This document shows, piece by piece, positions 1 to 8,758 of a stretch of DNA of 64,000 nt (positions are counted from its first letter, which is position 1; the number at the start of each line of letters is the position of its first letter). A program made the position numbers and the translations under genes. The DNA is from Chloroflexota bacterium (GTDB lineage: Bacteria; Chloroflexota; Anaerolineae; Aggregatilineales; Ch27), in assembly GCA_019873685.1 (NCBI GenBank), contig JAIOAT010000009.1, positions 1 through 64,000 of the forward strand, given 5' to 3'. The notes beneath the pieces were generated by a model. That model saw only the letters and a list, made by a program, of their open reading frames with translations. It was not told the origin of the DNA and searched no databases.

Positions 1-920
1 AGGAAGACGCGGATGGCGATCTGCGCCCCTTCGTCCCCGGCGATGACCACGTCTGAGGAGGCCCACAGGGCTTCCCAGGCGGCGACGTGTGCGGCGCGGA
101 TGGCCGCGTAGCCTGCCGCCCGCGCCGTCTCCAGTTCCCGGCGGCACAGATCGATCGGATCGCCCTCAGAAAAGCGGCTGTCATAGACGGCGGCCAGCTT
201 GGTCAGCGTCGCTGGTTCGCCCGCGGCCAGGTGGAACGTACAGACCTGCTCCACCCGCTGGTCGGTAGCCACACGCTCCCGGCGAATGTCTCCGTTCCCC
301 TCCAGCACCAGGGCGGTCAGGACAGCCGCCCGGTAACGCTCCTGGATGGTGGTGATGGCAATGCCTTCCGGCAGCACGTCTACCGCTGCGAAATGCGTTT
401 CGGCAAAGCGGTTGTTCACCACAGCATCGACAGCGGAACGCACCGTCACCGTGCAGGGGGCGTCAGCCTGCAGCCGCCAGTGAATGGCGCCCAGATGCAG
501 CCGGGCCATGCTGACCAACCGCTCACTCTCCAGCGTCACGGTTACGCCTTCCGGCGTCCGCCAGCGGGCCTGCTGCACCATTAGCCCGCCGCGCATGTCC
601 AGCGTGCGGATGTACTCTTCCAGCAGCGGGCTGTCCACGCCCAGCGGATGCCCATTGACTTCCAGCGCCAGCGGCGTCCAGGCCGGCAGGTTGATCATCT
701 CCCGGTCAAGGATGCCGCCGGTGGGCGAATCGTACAGGCCGTTGATCGTGTGGCCCATCACGCCCGGCAGGGTTGGCGGCAAACCTTCCGGGGCGCCACG
801 CGCGCCCATATAGCCATTGGCCAGGGCGAAGACCGTCGCCTTGCTGACTTCGTCATCGGCGCTGAAGCCAGCCCGGTCGCGGATCCGCCAGCCGTCCTCA
901 AAGTCATACGTGTAAGCCAT
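1..920 (-). CDS. GH65-family glycoside phosphorylase/hydrolase, N-terminal part (runs off the window)
   Basis: Translating leftward from the ATG at 918-920 gives an open frame to base 1 (about 306 residues), beginning MAYTYDFEDGWRIRD and containing ALANGYMGARG and HTINGLYDSP. These resemble the N-terminal beta-sandwich of GH65 enzymes (maltose, kojibiose and trehalose phosphorylases, usually 750-790 residues). The catalytic alpha/alpha barrel with its general-acid Glu lies outside the window, so phosphorylase versus hydrolase and the disaccharide cannot be decided. It is the last visible gene of a leftward operon, starting 13 bases after the URO-D gene stop. It probably acts in the cytoplasm on disaccharides released or imported by this locus. 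The family call is fairly firm; the substrate is unknown. Confidence 0.8.
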   Translation of the reverse strand, partial: MAYTYDFEDGWRIRDRAGFSADDEVSKATVFALANGYMGARGAPEGLPPTLPGVMGHTINGLYDSPTGGILDREMINLPAWTPLALEVNGHPLGVDSPLLEEYIRTLDMRGGLMVQQARWRTPEGVTVTLESERLVSMARLHLGAIHWRLQADAPCTVTVRSAVDAVVNNRFAETHFAAVDVLPEGIAITTIQERYRAAVLTALVLEGNGDIRRERVATDQRVEQVCTFHLAAGEPATLTKLAAVYDSRFSEGDPIDLCRRELETARAAGYAAIRAAHVAAWEALWASSDVVIAGDEGAQIAIRVF

Positions 921-933
921 CGCTCAGACTTCC

Positions 934-2097
934 TCAGCCATACACGCAGCGGTGCGCCTCATCGACAAAGGCGTGCAGCAGGGCCGGGTCAGCGTCGAAG
1001 AAGTGGTCAGAAGGCGAAAGGATGTAACCGCCGCCACCACCCGCCGCCTCAAAGCAGCGCCGGACTTCCGCCCGTGTCTGCTCCGGTGTGCAGCCAACGA
1101 AGAAGTGGAACTGGTCAAAGCCGCCGATCATGCACACCCGGTCGCCGATGCGCCGCTTAGCCTCGGCCAGGTCGACATCCGCGCCCATATCGCGCGGGGT
1201 GAAGGTTTCCATGGCGTCGGGGTTCATAGCCGCGATCTGCTCCAGGATGGGCATCATCCCGCCGCAGGTGTGGTAGACGATGCGCTGGCCGACCCGGTGC
1301 GCTTCCTCGATCAGCGGCGCGTCATAGGGTGCAACGAATTCATCGAACATGCGCGGGGAGATCACGGTCGTGGAGGCCGCGCCACCGCCCAGCTCCAGCA
1401 GGTCATAGCGCGCCCCGGCCAGCGAGCGGATAAAGATCCGCTTGCGTTCCTGCAGGACTTTGAGCACGGTATGCACCCAGGCCGGGTCATCGTAGGCGTA
1501 CAGGATGGCCTCCTGTGTCCCGACCATGCAGGTGAAGTCCTGCCAGCAACCGGGCTGGCCGTACACATCAAAACAGGGAATGTGGGCGCGCACCAGCCCT
1601 CGCTCGCCGAACTCATCGGCGACGCGGTTGACCTCGTCGACATCACAGAGCGGCGCGGGCGCGTACTCAGCGATCAGGTCGATGTCGGACTTCTGCTTGA
1701 TGACGTACTCGGTCAGCCAGGAAGTCTGCTCGTTGCTCTGCAGGGTGCAGGTCAGCTTGCCCTTGGGCGTCGTGATCGTATAACGTTTGGTCGGGTACTG
1801 CTGGCCGGGGATGTCTTCCTCCGTGATGCGCCAGTGGTCAGATTGGACGGACGCATCCTCCCAGGTTTCGCCGCTGCGCCGCACCAGATAATCGCCCTTG
1901 CTGGTATCCGCCTTGAAGGGCAGCACCCAGGTGATGGCGTCAAAGCCAAAGTAGTCAAAAAACGCCTGCGTAGACATGCCACCCATGTACTTCTTGAGGA
2001 AGTACTCCATCACGTGGTGGGTGGTCACCGGCAGACGATCCGGCACGCCCCTCTGCAGGGCGGTCAGCATCCGTTGTTTGGAGGTCATGGCGCTCAT
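934..2097 (-). CDS. URO-D superfamily protein (MtaA/CmuA-like, HxC zinc motif)
   Basis: 387 residues. The fold family is uroporphyrinogen decarboxylase / cobalamin methyltransferase, recognised from the N-terminal RMLTALQRGVPDRLPV segment and a C-terminal YHTCGG motif (His276, Cys278). The motif matches the HxC zinc site of MtaA/CmuA-type methyltransferases rather than true HemE. A later Cys near residue 326 could be the third ligand. Its start overlaps the stop of the upstream GH35 gene by 4 bases (ATGA), so it is translationally coupled to a glycosidase, and a GH65 gene follows. No haem or corrinoid genes are nearby. Methyl transfer on O-methylated sugars is a speculative role; the reaction is unknown. 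It is one of three URO-D-like proteins in the first 13 kb. Confidence 0.8.
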   Translation of the reverse strand: MSAMTSKQRMLTALQRGVPDRLPVTTHHVMEYFLKKYMGGMSTQAFFDYFGFDAITWVLPFKADTSKGDYLVRRSGETWEDASVQSDHWRITEEDIPGQQYPTKRYTITTPKGKLTCTLQSNEQTSWLTEYVIKQKSDIDLIAEYAPAPLCDVDEVNRVADEFGERGLVRAHIPCFDVYGQPGCWQDFTCMVGTQEAILYAYDDPAWVHTVLKVLQERKRIFIRSLAGARYDLLELGGGAASTTVISPRMFDEFVAPYDAPLIEEAHRVGQRIVYHTCGGMMPILEQIAAMNPDAMETFTPRDMGADVDLAEAKRRIGDRVCMIGGFDQFHFFVGCTPEQTRAEVRRCFEAAGGGGGYILSPSDHFFDADPALLHAFVDEAHRCVYG

Positions 2098-4190
2098 GCG
2101 GGTATCTCCTTCTCCAGCCTGACGACGGCGCCACCGCGGGCAGGCAGGTGCACTAGTAGCGTTTGCGGATTGCGGGGATCCATCAGCAGGGCTTCCCCGC
2201 CGAGCAGGTCTCTGGCGCGCCAGGGGCCGCCGGTGAACGGCGCAGGATGCAGGTGCACGAGGGCGTCGCGTTCCGCATCGCTGACATTAAGGGCGATCAG
2301 GATCCGCGCCTCACCCGCCCGGAACAGCGCGGTGACGACATTCGGCGTGTGCGCCCGGCTGTACAGCGGCACATCCAGCCAGCGGTGCAACGCCGCCAGT
2401 AGTTCCGGCCCCGGCGCCAGGCCCAGGCAGATGATGCTGCCCGCCCCGCGCCGCTGGCGGTAACCGACGATGTAGGACGTCCCCACCAGCAGGTTGATGT
2501 GCAGGGCCAGTTCATCCCCCGCAGGCGGCGGTTCCGGGATGCGCTCAGCGACGATCGGCTCGCCGGGCACATCCTCGAAGGCGAAGAAAGCCGGGCTGCT
2601 GAGCGTCACCGCCTCGCCATCCCCCAGGCGGACGGCCAGCCGTTGCGGATACCCGGCCCCCAGGATGCGCTCCGGCAGGCGCAGACCCAGCCGGTTCAGC
2701 GGGGAAAGCGTCTCATCCCGCACAGGCAAATCCTGGAAGAACACCAGCGTCCCGCCGCTCTCGACATAGGCCAGCAGGCGCTCCTGTGCGGCGGCGCTCA
2801 GCCAGTCGCCCCCGCCGTAAAGCAACAACGGCCGGGCAACCTGGCCGGTCGCCACGTCATAGCAGTCGTAGTCGATGTCTGCGTCCAGCAGCGCATCCAG
2901 CAGGCGGTCGCTCCCATCGATCAGGCGACCATCTCCGGCCTGGCGGCGGGCAGTCTGATGCAGCGGGTCGACGGTGACCGCCGTGGCGCATAGCTTCTCC
3001 AGCGCGGGCGGATCGATTTCCCGGAAGAGGGCGACCACGCGCCGGAAGACCTCAAAGAGTTCCGGGCGTGGGTGGCCCAGCTCGTTGATCGGGCTGAGCA
3101 GCCAGTTGTCGCGGTTAGCCAGCATATACCAGTTCCAGCCAGCCGCCCCGCCCAGCACGGCGGCGCAGGCCGTCAACAGGTAATGGCCGGGTGTGATCGG
3201 CCCGGTATAGTCCAGCCCACCGTGCCAGATGCCAGCCTCGAATTCCGGGATGTATGGCAGCGCGGAATAGCTCCGCGTATAACGCAGGTAATGCAGGAAC
3301 TGGCGCAATTCCTCCGGACGCAGGCGGAAGCCATCCGCCGGGTAGAGGTCCGGCCCGGCCAGGTCGGCCAGATCCTCCAGTTCCCGCCAGTTCTGGATGC
3401 CGAAATTGGTGTACGTATTGACCAGGATCGGCACGTCGACGCCCAGGGCGCGGTACCCCTCGACCGTCCAGCGAACGGCCTCAGCGGTGCACCACATGCG
3501 AAAGCGGCAGAAGTCCAGGTAGCGGTTGAGGTAGCCCCGACCGGGGACGACTGGTTGCAGGACGGCCCGCGCCTCCTCAAAGCGCTGCAGGTCGGCCTCC
3601 CAGGCGGCGTTGAGCGCCGCCAGATCGCCTCCATAGCGCTCCCGCAGGTAGTCCTGGAACAGGCCCGGAGTCTGCCCCAGCCCAAGCTGGCCCTCGTAGA
3701 TGTGCGGCCAGGGGTCCGGTTCGTTTTCCGCCTGGAACAGGATGACCGGCCCGCCGCGCGTCGCCAGGTAAGGCAGGATGACCCCGGTCACCGCCGCCAT
3801 GTATTCGCTGGCCGCCGCCCGGTACTCCGGATGCAGGCGGTGGTAGCGGGCGGCGCGGTCAGGCAGGCCGCCGTTGCGCCACTCGCTGTAGATGTACGGG
3901 CCGGGGCGGATCAGCAACCACAGCCCTTCCGCCGCCACCAGCTCCAGAAAGGCGACCAGATTGCGCTCCGGCGCTGTTTCCCCGCGGAAGTCAAAGCGCC
4001 CCGGCGCAACCTCGTGATGCTCCCAGCAGACGTAAGTAGCCACGCCTTCCAGGCCCATCTCCCGCACACGGCGCAGGACTTCCGGCCAGAGGCGCGGATT
4101 CATCCGCCAGTAATGCACCTCACCACTGAGCAGAGCGTGGGGCTGCCCGCCCACCCATACACGCCTTGCGTCAATGCGTACCTGTGGCAT
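2094..4190 (-). CDS. GH35-like beta-galactosidase
   Basis: 698 residues. The N-terminal TIM barrel has the GH35 hallmarks SGEVHYWRMNP, GVATYVCWEHHE and LIRPGPYIYSEW. The general acid/base is predicted as Glu157 in FQAENEPD and the nucleophile as Glu316 in YIPEFEAG. The C-terminal half (about 400-698) is predicted beta-rich and includes a ThuA/amidotransferase-like stretch (LLLYGGGDWLSAAAQERLL). No signal peptide is visible, so it probably works on imported oligosaccharides. It lies 11 bases after the GH2 gene and overlaps the URO-D gene by 4 bases. Family members remove terminal beta-galactose or related sugars; the exact specificity is not predictable here. Confidence 0.85.
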   Translation of the reverse strand: MPQVRIDARRVWVGGQPHALLSGEVHYWRMNPRLWPEVLRRVREMGLEGVATYVCWEHHEVAPGRFDFRGETAPERNLVAFLELVAAEGLWLLIRPGPYIYSEWRNGGLPDRAARYHRLHPEYRAAASEYMAAVTGVILPYLATRGGPVILFQAENEPDPWPHIYEGQLGLGQTPGLFQDYLRERYGGDLAALNAAWEADLQRFEEARAVLQPVVPGRGYLNRYLDFCRFRMWCTAEAVRWTVEGYRALGVDVPILVNTYTNFGIQNWRELEDLADLAGPDLYPADGFRLRPEELRQFLHYLRYTRSYSALPYIPEFEAGIWHGGLDYTGPITPGHYLLTACAAVLGGAAGWNWYMLANRDNWLLSPINELGHPRPELFEVFRRVVALFREIDPPALEKLCATAVTVDPLHQTARRQAGDGRLIDGSDRLLDALLDADIDYDCYDVATGQVARPLLLYGGGDWLSAAAQERLLAYVESGGTLVFFQDLPVRDETLSPLNRLGLRLPERILGAGYPQRLAVRLGDGEAVTLSSPAFFAFEDVPGEPIVAERIPEPPPAGDELALHINLLVGTSYIVGYRQRRGAGSIICLGLAPGPELLAALHRWLDVPLYSRAHTPNVVTALFRAGEARILIALNVSDAERDALVHLHPAPFTGGPWRARDLLGGEALLMDPRNPQTLLVHLPARGGAVVRLEKEIPA

Positions 4191-4201
4191 TGCTCCCCCG
4201 A

Positions 4202-6889
4202 TCAGGCTTCGCCATGCGCCAGATACTGCAGCAGGTTAAGCAGCAGCCAGCGCCCGGCCAGATGCGCCCGCAGACCGACCGGCTGATCACCCAGCCCGCC
4301 CTGAAAGCGCAGAGTCGTCGCCGCCAGGCGTCCCGCACCCAGCCGCATTTCCAGCAGGTAATCCGTCACGTCAAACTGGCGGGCGTCCAGCCGACGCAGC
4401 GGCGTGCGGACTTCTGCTGCGTCCGGCAGGACCTCGGCCAGCCGCGCCGTATCCAGCGCCCGGTCAGTCGCCAGCCCGTAGAACTGCAGATCCAGCACGC
4501 CATCATGGGGCATAGCTGCCAGCACTGGATGATCCCCGATCAGCCCGATCCCCTCGCGCCAGAAGGGAACGGCCCGCGCTGGCAGTGGACGGTCGCCGTG
4601 CTGAATCAGCAGGACGCGCCCGCCACCCCGCGCAAAGCTCAGGACATCGTCCGTCAGCACGTTAGTGATCAGGACGCGCAGACCGGCGTCCGGCGTCTCC
4701 ACGCGCCGGGCGGCCTCCAGCAGGTCATCCAGCCCGCTTAGAGCGCCATTCGGATCGAGCACGCCCAGTCCTGCCGGCCACGCGCTGACCACCGGGAAGA
4801 TCCACAGTGACCAGCTATTGCTGATCGCCGGTCGACCTTGCGGCGTGAATGACGCCTGCAGGCGCAGCGTTACCGCGCGATCCGACGGGGGCGCGGCAAA
4901 AACCGCCCGCCCGATGCTCCGGGGACGCCCGCCGGTCAGCGGGCCGCTGACCGCCGCCTCCCCGCCGCCGATGCGCCTCCCTGCCGCATCGACGACCTCC
5001 CAGACCAGCCGACCGCCCGGCAACGACGGCCCGGCGTGGGCGAGGACGATCTCCAGCCCGGCGGCTTGCCCGGCGGGGAAGCTGTACGGCTCAAACGGCG
5101 CGGGACGGTCGCCGCCGTGCGTCCAGCGCCGCGCCCGCCCCCGCCCCAGCAGCAGCACACTATCCGCGTTGAACTGGCGGAAGGCCTCCGGGTCATACTT
5201 GCTGCGACCCAGGTCGTCGAACATCGAGGAGGAGGCCAGCGGCGTATCGCGGATGCTGGTCACCACGTAACCGCCCATGCCCGCCCGCGCCCGAACTTTC
5301 TCCAGAATCGTCTTGCGGACGACAAACGACTGCCGCCGCGACAGGCGCATCAGCGCCGCGTCACCCAGCCCCAGGTCAAGCTTCTGCATCCGCTCGCGCT
5401 GGGCCGGGTAGCCGACGAAAGTCCGGGGATGCAGGGGATTCCACTCGGTGAACCACCAGGGCAATTCCCCGCCGAACGCCTGGGCGATCTCGTTCAGGTC
5501 GCGGTAGTCGTCGGCGTCGCAGAATTCGCCGAAGATCCAGGGGCGCGGCGGCCGCCAGTCCCGGCTGAAATGGTCAACCAGCGGCTCAAAGAAGTGCAGA
5601 TCGCAGTAGAAGTGATAGTCGTTGAAATCGGCGAAGTCAAAAGCCAGCCCGCCGTAAGCCTCGCCGGAGCCGCTGTTGTCGCAAACAAGCACGCCCCCGG
5701 TTGCGCCGCGCACAATCCCATCCAGCCGCCCCAGCAGTTCGGCGTCAACGCTATGCCCCAGTTCGCAGCCCAGGCTGTACAGGATCACCGACGGATGGTG
5801 GTGAACCGCGTCGAGAATCTCGGCGTATTCGCGGGGGGCCTGCTCCCGCAGGCGGGGCGTCACCTCCGGCAGCCACATCGGCAGTTCCAGCCACAGGAAC
5901 ATGCCCAGTTCATCCGCCAGGTCAAAATACAGGCGCGACGGGACGAACAGACACAGCTTGATCAGGTTGTAACCCAGGGCGCGGACGCGGGCGAACTCGG
6001 CGCGGATCGTCGCCTCGTCCGGCGCGGGGCACAGCACTTCCGGGTACCAGCCCCAGTTGAGCACCCCGCGCAGGCAGATCGGCTGCCCGTTGAAGAGCAG
6101 CTGCTCACCCTGGCGCGTCAGGGCGCGGAAGCCAACGCGCCGTTCGGCAGCGGCGAGAGTCGTCCCCCGCCCGTCTTCCAGTCGGACGGCCACCGTGTAC
6201 CGCGCCGGGTTGGCCGGCTCCCAGCGCATCGGATCCGGCACGACCACGCTGGCGCTCAGCTGCCCTTCCACGGGTGAACCGGCCCACACCGCGACCACCC
6301 GCCCATCAGGATGAGTCACCTGGACGCTGGCCCGCAGACCGGCCTCCACGTCCGCGCCTGCAACCGCGCCGGTGACCCGGATGCGCCCGCTTTCCATCTC
6401 GGTCAGCACGCGCAGATCGCTCAGCGCCGGGCCGGGGAAGGCCACCAGCCGCGCCGATCCCCACACCCCGCCGAACATCATGACGACATCCGGCAGGAAG
6501 CCGGCCAGTGATTCCCGCAGCGGAAAGCGCTCGCCCTGCTTGTACACGGTCAGCCGGATCGTGTTCGTTGCGCCGAAGCGCAGCGCAGCGGTCACGTCCA
6601 GGGCAAACGGTGCCCACGAACCGCTATGCCTCCCGACCGGGACGCCGTTGATCGTCGCCTCGACATCGTAACTGACTGCCTCAAACTGAAGCTGCACCCG
6701 CCGCCCGGCCCACGCCGCCGGAACGACGATCTCCCGCTCGTACACCGCCGGGCCGTCAACCCGCCGGGGATAGCCCTGCGCCTCCCAACAGCCAGGCACC
6801 CGGATCGCGCCCTGTTGCCCGGCCAGGCTGAAGCGCCATTCGCCATCCAGCGGCAAGGTCTCGGCCAGCGTATTGTGCCACACGCTCAT
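4202..6889 (-). CDS. GH2 family beta-glycosidase
   Basis: 895 residues, typical of GH2. The order is an N-terminal jelly-roll sugar-binding domain (about 1-155; GEWRFSL, VPGCWEAQGYP, YEREIVVP), an immunoglobulin-like domain (155-255), a TIM barrel (about 260-560) and a long C-terminal extension. The barrel has ICLRGVLNWGWYPEVL and a HHPSVILYSLGCELG strand with predicted acid/base Glu376. The predicted nucleophile is Glu455 in IFGEFCD. The residue before the acid/base is Cys375, where clan GH-A enzymes almost always carry Asn. No signal peptide is seen. It is the second gene of the leftward operon, 47 bases after the TIM-barrel glycosidase gene. Beta-galactosidase, glucuronidase and mannosidase activities are all possible. 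Confidence 0.87.
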   Translation of the reverse strand: MSVWHNTLAETLPLDGEWRFSLAGQQGAIRVPGCWEAQGYPRRVDGPAVYEREIVVPAAWAGRRVQLQFEAVSYDVEATINGVPVGRHSGSWAPFALDVTAALRFGATNTIRLTVYKQGERFPLRESLAGFLPDVVMMFGGVWGSARLVAFPGPALSDLRVLTEMESGRIRVTGAVAGADVEAGLRASVQVTHPDGRVVAVWAGSPVEGQLSASVVVPDPMRWEPANPARYTVAVRLEDGRGTTLAAAERRVGFRALTRQGEQLLFNGQPICLRGVLNWGWYPEVLCPAPDEATIRAEFARVRALGYNLIKLCLFVPSRLYFDLADELGMFLWLELPMWLPEVTPRLREQAPREYAEILDAVHHHPSVILYSLGCELGHSVDAELLGRLDGIVRGATGGVLVCDNSGSGEAYGGLAFDFADFNDYHFYCDLHFFEPLVDHFSRDWRPPRPWIFGEFCDADDYRDLNEIAQAFGGELPWWFTEWNPLHPRTFVGYPAQRERMQKLDLGLGDAALMRLSRRQSFVVRKTILEKVRARAGMGGYVVTSIRDTPLASSSMFDDLGRSKYDPEAFRQFNADSVLLLGRGRARRWTHGGDRPAPFEPYSFPAGQAAGLEIVLAHAGPSLPGGRLVWEVVDAAGRRIGGGEAAVSGPLTGGRPRSIGRAVFAAPPSDRAVTLRLQASFTPQGRPAISNSWSLWIFPVVSAWPAGLGVLDPNGALSGLDDLLEAARRVETPDAGLRVLITNVLTDDVLSFARGGGRVLLIQHGDRPLPARAVPFWREGIGLIGDHPVLAAMPHDGVLDLQFYGLATDRALDTARLAEVLPDAAEVRTPLRRLDARQFDVTDYLLEMRLGAGRLAATTLRFQGGLGDQPVGLRAHLAGRWLLLNLLQYLAHGEA

Positions 6890-6936
6890 CGCGCCACATC
6901 TCCCTTTGCAGTCTCCGGCGTGCTCAAGGCGCCGGT

Positions 6937-8532
6937 CTAGCTCCTTGCCGCGGCTTGGGCGATCACCGCCTCGATTTCCGGTTGCGCTGCTTCCAGCGTG
7001 CCGTCAACAAATGTCAGCGTCGGGATGTACGTCTCCGTCTGCGGCAGGCGGACGTACGGGCTGCAGCCGGCCTCATGCACGCCGGTGCTGTTGCGGGAGG
7101 GATCGCCGTCGCAGATGTGGCCGATCAACCTGGCGTAACGCCCGACCCATTCCGGCACCTGCCGCCAGGTAGCCGTCTGCTGGAACACCGGCAGGATGTC
7201 CAGCAGGCCATCGTACCAGTCTTCCCCGGCCACCAGCAGCTCGGGATGCCCGGCCCGCAGCCGGGCGACAAGCTGGCGCAGTCCCTCGCGCATGTTGAAG
7301 TCCGGGTCGTTGACCCAGACCTCGGTGCAATCCAAGAAGACGCCATCAAAGCCAAAGCGCTCGACCAGCGTCCGAATCTGGCGGGTCAGTTCAGTCTGCC
7401 AGGCGGGTGCGCCGGGATGCAGCCAGGCCTGCCAGCCGGTGTCATGCGTGCGCTTGAGGTCCCAGTCTGGCTGGTTACCCCAGAAGGTGTTGCGGGTGGC
7501 CGATTTCATGTAGGAGGACGGGCCGAAGGTATGGAAGTTCGGCGCCCAGGCATTGGCGCAGTTGACGCCAAACATCGGCATGACATGCACACCCAGCGCC
7601 CGCGCCCCTTCGCACAGGCGGGCAAAGCCATCCCCGCCGCCCAGCCGTGGCTCCGGGCGGTAATCGCCATATTGCCAGTAGTAGCGGCCCTCCCAGCCCG
7701 GCAGGTAGGCCAGCACATGGCGGCCATCGATTCGTTCGGCCACAAAGCGGATGATGTTCAGGGCCTGCGCATAGGTGTTGAAGATATAACCCGACCAGTG
7801 CATCTGGTGGATGGTCAGGCACAGGCGGATATCCCGCGCCCAGCGAGGGACATCCCTGCGCTGTTCCCAGGGCGCCAGTCCCAGTTCGGCTTCGTTAAAG
7901 GCCAGCTGCTCCCCACGGAAGGCGGCTACATCGACGCCCCGATCCAGCACCCACAGCGGCACTTCGATCTGAGTATCGAACCAGCGGGCGTCTTCTTCAT
8001 GCAGGCACTCAACCGTATAGGTGCCCGCCAGCGGCCCGAAGGTCTCCCGGCACACGGCGAATCGCTTGGCGCGGGCCTGGGGATCTTCGCTGCGTGCACC
8101 GATGATCGTCCCGTCCGGCAGCAGGCCGCAGAACAGGGGCAGCCGCAGCGGGTTCGGATACGCGTCGATCAGCCCGCCCTCAGGCAGATCGCGCGGGTGA
8201 TCCAGCATGTCCAGCGGGCGCAGGGCAGGCAGGTTGCGGACCAGCACCTTGACCGCCCGGATCTTGTGCAGGGCGGTCGCCCGGATATTCAGCAACAGCC
8301 GGTCGCCCTCCCCGCGCCGGGCGACCAGTTCCAGCGACCCCGGCGCGTGTTGCTGCTGCCCGGCCCAGCTCAGGCGGGAACAAGCCAGCCGCCAGCCGTC
8401 GTCAGTCGGCTCAAGCGTGGTATGGGCCGGGTCCAGGCCGTAGAGGTTTTCCAGGGTAATCACCTGAAAGGAAAGCTGCCAGCCTCCGAGTTCAAAGACC
8501 GGATCGCGAAGATCGAAACTATAGAGATGCAT
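6937..8532 (-). CDS. Predicted TIM-barrel glycosidase (DUF6259/GH36-like)
   Basis: 531 residues from the ATG at 8532, chosen because AAAGG lies upstream and the 26 residues before it look like non-coding translation. The N-terminal third is beta-rich. The C-terminal part is a barrel with YLPGWEGRYYWQYGDY, a conserved-looking HVMPMFGVNCANAW strand, FGFDGVFLDCTEVW (a likely catalytic Asp/Glu strand) and ELLVAGEDWYD. This architecture resembles uncharacterised bacterial glycosidases annotated DUF6259, distantly related to GH36-type enzymes. The substrate is unknown. It is the first gene of the leftward glycosidase operon and follows a predicted promoter with operator sites. No signal peptide is visible. 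Confidence 0.65.
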   Translation of the reverse strand: MHLYSFDLRDPVFELGGWQLSFQVITLENLYGLDPAHTTLEPTDDGWRLACSRLSWAGQQQHAPGSLELVARRGEGDRLLLNIRATALHKIRAVKVLVRNLPALRPLDMLDHPRDLPEGGLIDAYPNPLRLPLFCGLLPDGTIIGARSEDPQARAKRFAVCRETFGPLAGTYTVECLHEEDARWFDTQIEVPLWVLDRGVDVAAFRGEQLAFNEAELGLAPWEQRRDVPRWARDIRLCLTIHQMHWSGYIFNTYAQALNIIRFVAERIDGRHVLAYLPGWEGRYYWQYGDYRPEPRLGGGDGFARLCEGARALGVHVMPMFGVNCANAWAPNFHTFGPSSYMKSATRNTFWGNQPDWDLKRTHDTGWQAWLHPGAPAWQTELTRQIRTLVERFGFDGVFLDCTEVWVNDPDFNMREGLRQLVARLRAGHPELLVAGEDWYDGLLDILPVFQQTATWRQVPEWVGRYARLIGHICDGDPSRNSTGVHEAGCSPYVRLPQTETYIPTLTFVDGTLEAAQPEIEAVIAQAAARS

Positions 8533-8611
8533 GGTTTTCACGCCTTTGACAGGCCGACCTGGCCAGCCCGGTCGGCAGGGCCGGGTAACGCCTGGCGATC
8601 CACCCGGCATG

Positions 8612-8637
8612 AATAGACAAACCCGGACAATTTGTCC
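8612..8637. promoter_or_regulatory. Predicted operator pair upstream of the glycosidase operon
   Basis: AATAGACAAA (8612-8621) is followed by GGACAATTTGTCC (8625-8637), which has perfect 6-base arms. The TAGACAAA half-site recurs at the other promoters of this locus. The pair lies just downstream of the predicted start point of the leftward promoter, a position suited to repression. The AraR-like regulator encoded at 21884-22984 is the best candidate ligand. The site is visible in the sequence; binding is inferred. Confidence 0.55.
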
Positions 8638-8654
8638 AGCCTGCTGGCCAATCC

Positions 8655-8682
8655 ACTATAACGCGAAGCGGGCGCGGGTCAA
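8655..8682 (-). promoter_or_regulatory. Predicted sigma-70 promoter of the leftward glycosidase operon
   Basis: On the minus strand, TTGACC (8682-8677) and TATAGT (8660-8655) are separated by 16 bases. It faces the 8532-to-1 operon, and the operator pair at 8612-8637 lies immediately downstream. Confidence 0.5.
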
Positions 8683-8731
8683 AGCAGCGCCTATCTGAAC
8701 CGCCCCGCCACAGGATGAGCCAGCAGGCCGA

Positions 8732-8740
8732 TCTAGACAA
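8732..8740. promoter_or_regulatory. Additional TCTAGACAA operator-like site
   Basis: TCTAGACAA followed by ATT lies 50 bases upstream of the predicted -35 element and just after the stop of the lyxose isomerase gene. It carries the same TAGACAAA core as the other sites and could be an auxiliary operator. Confidence 0.4.
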
Positions 8741-8758
8741 ATTGGCCCAACCGTTACC

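Noticed and set aside
952-2463. Long plus-strand frame opposite the URO-D and GH35 genes
   Set aside because: It is a frame mirrored from two well-supported minus-strand genes, has no ribosome site and resembles no family. Many other long opposite frames (for example 36141-38369 minus and 13228-15135 minus) are rejected for the same reason.
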